A stretch of 6,291 nucleotides of DNA from a bacterium (lineage in GTDB: Bacteria > Patescibacteriota > Minisyncoccia > Phycocordibacterales > SBAW01), in contig JAKALC010000044.1 in the NCBI GenBank assembly GCA_021813335.1, forward strand, positions 1 through 6,291, in the 5' to 3' direction. A model generated the notes under the pieces. The model worked only from the letters and a program-made list of their open reading frames with translations, ran no database searches and was not told where the DNA came from. Positions 5,136 to 6,291 of the stretch are shown here, piece after piece (within the stretch, counting starts at the first letter, position 1; the number at the start of each line of letters is the position of its first letter). Made by a program: the position numbers and the translations under genes.

Positions 5136-5783
5136 ATGGAAGCCACCGTCATCGGCCTCATCCTCACGTATCGCTATCTCATACTCTTTCCGCTTGCCGC
5201 CTTCGAAGGGCCGGTCGTCGCCATCATCATCGGCTTCCTCACGGCGGCGGGGTACTTCAATCCTTTCCTCGCCTACGGCATCCTTCTCTTCGGCGACGTC
5301 CTGCCTGATGGCGCCTACTATTGGTTCGGCTTCGTAGGGAGGAACCGATCGTTCATCGAGCGGCACGGCACACGCTTCGGCCTCACGCGCGAGCGCTTCG
5401 AGGTGATCGAGCGCCTCTGGGAGAAGCATCCGGGCAAGACGATGTGGACAAGCAAGCTCGCCTACGGTCTCTCGACCGCGTTCCTCGTCTCGGCCGGACT
5501 TGCGGGTATGCCGTTCCGGAACTTTTTCTTCTACGCCCTGTGGGTGACCGTCGTGCAGTACGGCATCTTGATGACCGTCGGCTACTTCTTCGGCAACTCG
5601 TACGCGCTCATCTCGAGCACGTTCACGGGGCTTGAGGCGGTCGTCGCTGCGATCGTCGTCGCGGGCATCGTGTATTACGCGGTGACCTTCTTTATGCGGT
5701 CGCGCTTGCTGCGCGAGGAGAAAGAAGAGGAAGAAGCGGAAGAGCTCGAGCGCGAAGCGAAGCTCGAGGAAACGGATTTATAA
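5136..5783 (+). CDS. DedA/VTT family membrane protein
   Basis: 215 aa. The order of motifs is that of DedA (SNARE-associated, VTT) proteins: a re-entrant segment with FEGP (23-26), IIGFLTAAGYFNP (31-43), FGDVLPDGAYYWFG (52-65), a charged cytoplasmic middle (68-105), then SAGLAGMPFRNFF (119-131) and two or three C-terminal helices (about 132-153 and 165-187). The acidic residues important in E. coli YqjA/YghB appear as E24 and D54, but the two conserved arginines of the R-F-x-P-x-x-R element are replaced by K107 and S113. The family moves lipids, some members recycling undecaprenyl phosphate or phosphatidylethanolamine across the membrane. The tail (188-215) is highly charged, rich in Glu with Lys/Arg, and probably a short cytoplasmic helix. 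The start ATG has only AGG two bases upstream, so translation may rely on a short leader. Divergently transcribed from the PAP2 gene. Confidence 0.87.
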   Translation: MEATVIGLILTYRYLILFPLAAFEGPVVAIIIGFLTAAGYFNPFLAYGILLFGDVLPDGAYYWFGFVGRNRSFIERHGTRFGLTRERFEVIERLWEKHPGKTMWTSKLAYGLSTAFLVSAGLAGMPFRNFFFYALWVTVVQYGILMTVGYFFGNSYALISSTFTGLEAVVAAIVVAGIVYYAVTFFMRSRLLREEKEEEEAEELEREAKLEETDL

Positions 5784-5793
5784 AATGGCATCG

Positions 5794-5822
5794 CTTGGAA
5801 GTTTAACTCCCAAGTTGTTTTT
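5794..5822 (+). terminator. Probable terminator of the DedA gene (first palindrome copy)
   Basis: CTTGG and CCAAG arms with inner AG/CT pairs (5794-5814, one internal mismatch) form a stem, followed on the plus strand by TTGTTTTT (5815-5822). It starts 11 bases after the DedA stop codon. The stem is AT-richer and weaker than the terminator at 3577, but position and T-run fit. Confidence 0.6.
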
Positions 5823-5859
5823 AAGCGGAGTTACGGCACTTGGAAGCTTAACTCCCAAG
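5794..5859. repeat. Two copies of a 21-bp imperfect palindrome, 45 bp apart
   Basis: Copies at 5794-5814 and 5839-5859 differ at a single base (the ninth, T versus C). Each carries outer arms CTTGG and CCAAG. The second copy ends two bases before the stop codon of the glycosyltransferase on the minus strand. Between them, GGAGTTA (5827-5833) is complementary to TAACTCC in both copies (5804-5810 and 5849-5855), so alternative foldings exist. This fills the whole gap between the convergent DedA and glycosyltransferase genes. Confidence 0.8.
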
Positions 5860-5861
5860 TA

Positions 5862-6291
5862 TCAGGATGATAAGGAAGCAGATTCCTTTTTCCCCCGTTT
5901 CGCCAGCAAATAGATTTCCTCCCAACGCTCCGCGATGGTGTCGGGCGCGAATTGGCGGACGTAGTCGACGGCAGCCCGTCCCATACGCTCCTGGAGCGGG
6001 ATATCGAGGATGATCTCGCGCATCCGGGCGGCAAGCTCTGCGGCGTCGCCGGGCTCGACGAGGAATCCGCAGGTCGGCGGCAGGAAATCGGGGAGGCCGC
6101 GGGCCTTCGCGCCGATGGCCGGGAGCCCCGACGCGAAGGCCTGCATCAGCGCTATCGACTGCGTGTCGACGGTCGACATTATGGCGAAGAGGTCGGCCGC
6201 CTGGTAATAGGGGAGCAGGTCTTTCATCGGGACGAAACCGGTGAAGCGGACGCTTCTCTCGATGCCGAGGCGGTTCGCGAGAATTCGCAGG
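5862..6291 (-). CDS. GT4-family glycosyltransferase, C-terminal part (5' end outside the window)
   Basis: The frame is open from base 6291 down to TGA at 5862-5864, 142 visible residues. It is the donor-binding half of a GT-B fold GT4 enzyme: RFTGFVPMKDLLPYYQAADLF, here counted from the window edge at residues 15-35, then a STVDTQSIALMQAFASGLP block, GLPDFLPP, GFLVEPGDAAELA and the closing helices ending in ERWEEIYLLAKRGKK. An internal ATG at 6227 exists but falls in the middle of the conserved fold, so it is not the real start. The usual EX7E pair of this family reads D-x7-Q here. GT4 enzymes move a sugar from a nucleotide donor to lipid, glycan or protein at the inner membrane face. The acceptor and donor cannot be told. 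It is convergent with the DedA gene. Confidence 0.88.
   Translation of the reverse strand, partial: LRILANRLGIERSVRFTGFVPMKDLLPYYQAADLFAIMSTVDTQSIALMQAFASGLPAIGAKARGLPDFLPPTCGFLVEPGDAAELAARMREIILDIPLQERMGRAAVDYVRQFAPDTIAERWEEIYLLAKRGKKESASLSS

Noticed and set aside
5794..5859. CRISPR-like array
   Set aside because: Only two palindromic copies, 21 bp each with a single 24-bp gap, no further repeats and no cas genes; better explained as terminator or intergenic repeat.
5831..6034. 67-codon minus-strand frame over the palindromes and the glycosyltransferase 3' end
   Set aside because: Overlaps the GT4 gene in another frame and reads through the repeat; Ser/Arg-rich with no family resemblance.
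1..6291. tRNA, rRNA, insertion sequence or phage genes
   Set aside because: No cloverleaf, rRNA-like block, transposase or integrase motif was seen on either strand, and nearly all bases are taken by the seven genes.

Overview
The window is a densely coded, GC-rich bacterial segment with seven protein genes, two of them cut by the window edges, and no RNA genes, IS elements or CRISPR. The standard genetic code fits every gene. Gene types are envelope and mannose related: a mannose-6-phosphate isomerase-type cupin, two GH130 mannosidase/phosphorylase genes (one a tandem double-domain protein), a PAP2-type membrane phosphatase/transferase, a DedA-family protein, a GT4 glycosyltransferase and an unrecognised polytopic membrane protein. 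Compact spacing, leaderless-looking starts and this gene mix would suit a GC-rich Patescibacteria/CPR (Parcubacteria-like) genome. That placement is a guess from gene style, not from a marker gene.

Layout. (1) Positions 3490 to 1, minus strand: a probable three-gene operon, in transcription order a 119-residue cupin, a membrane-anchored GH130 protein (397 aa) and a tandem GH130 protein (at least 611 aa, continuing past base 1). Gaps are 40-60 bp. A TATAAT box sits exactly where a leaderless cupin transcript would need it. (2) Positions 5105 to 3577, minus strand: a PAP2/sphingomyelin-synthase-like membrane protein, then a six-helix membrane protein of unknown function. The second gene has its own promoter (TTGACG-N17-TAAACT), an operator-like palindrome at the predicted start site, a strong Shine-Dalgarno and a clean intrinsic terminator that isolates it from the cupin operon. 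(3) Positions 5136 to 5783, plus strand: a DedA-family protein divergent from the PAP2 gene across only 30 bp. (4) Positions 5784-5861: a short intergenic region with two near-identical 21-bp imperfect palindromes. The first is followed by a T-run and probably terminates dedA. (5) Positions 5862 to 6291, minus strand: the C-terminal part of a GT4 glycosyltransferase with a degenerate EX7E motif.

How it may fit together (inference): GH130 enzymes cleave beta-mannosides, many by phosphorolysis to mannose 1-phosphate, and type II phosphomannose isomerase cupins interconvert mannose 6-phosphate and fructose 6-phosphate. The operon could therefore recycle or remodel a mannose-containing envelope or storage glycan, partly at the inner face of the membrane. 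The divergent PAP2 and DedA pair resembles lipid-carrier (undecaprenyl phosphate) or phospholipid handling. The GT4 would add sugars to the same pool. The long open frames on the plus strand between 182 and 5081 are antisense shadows caused by high GC.
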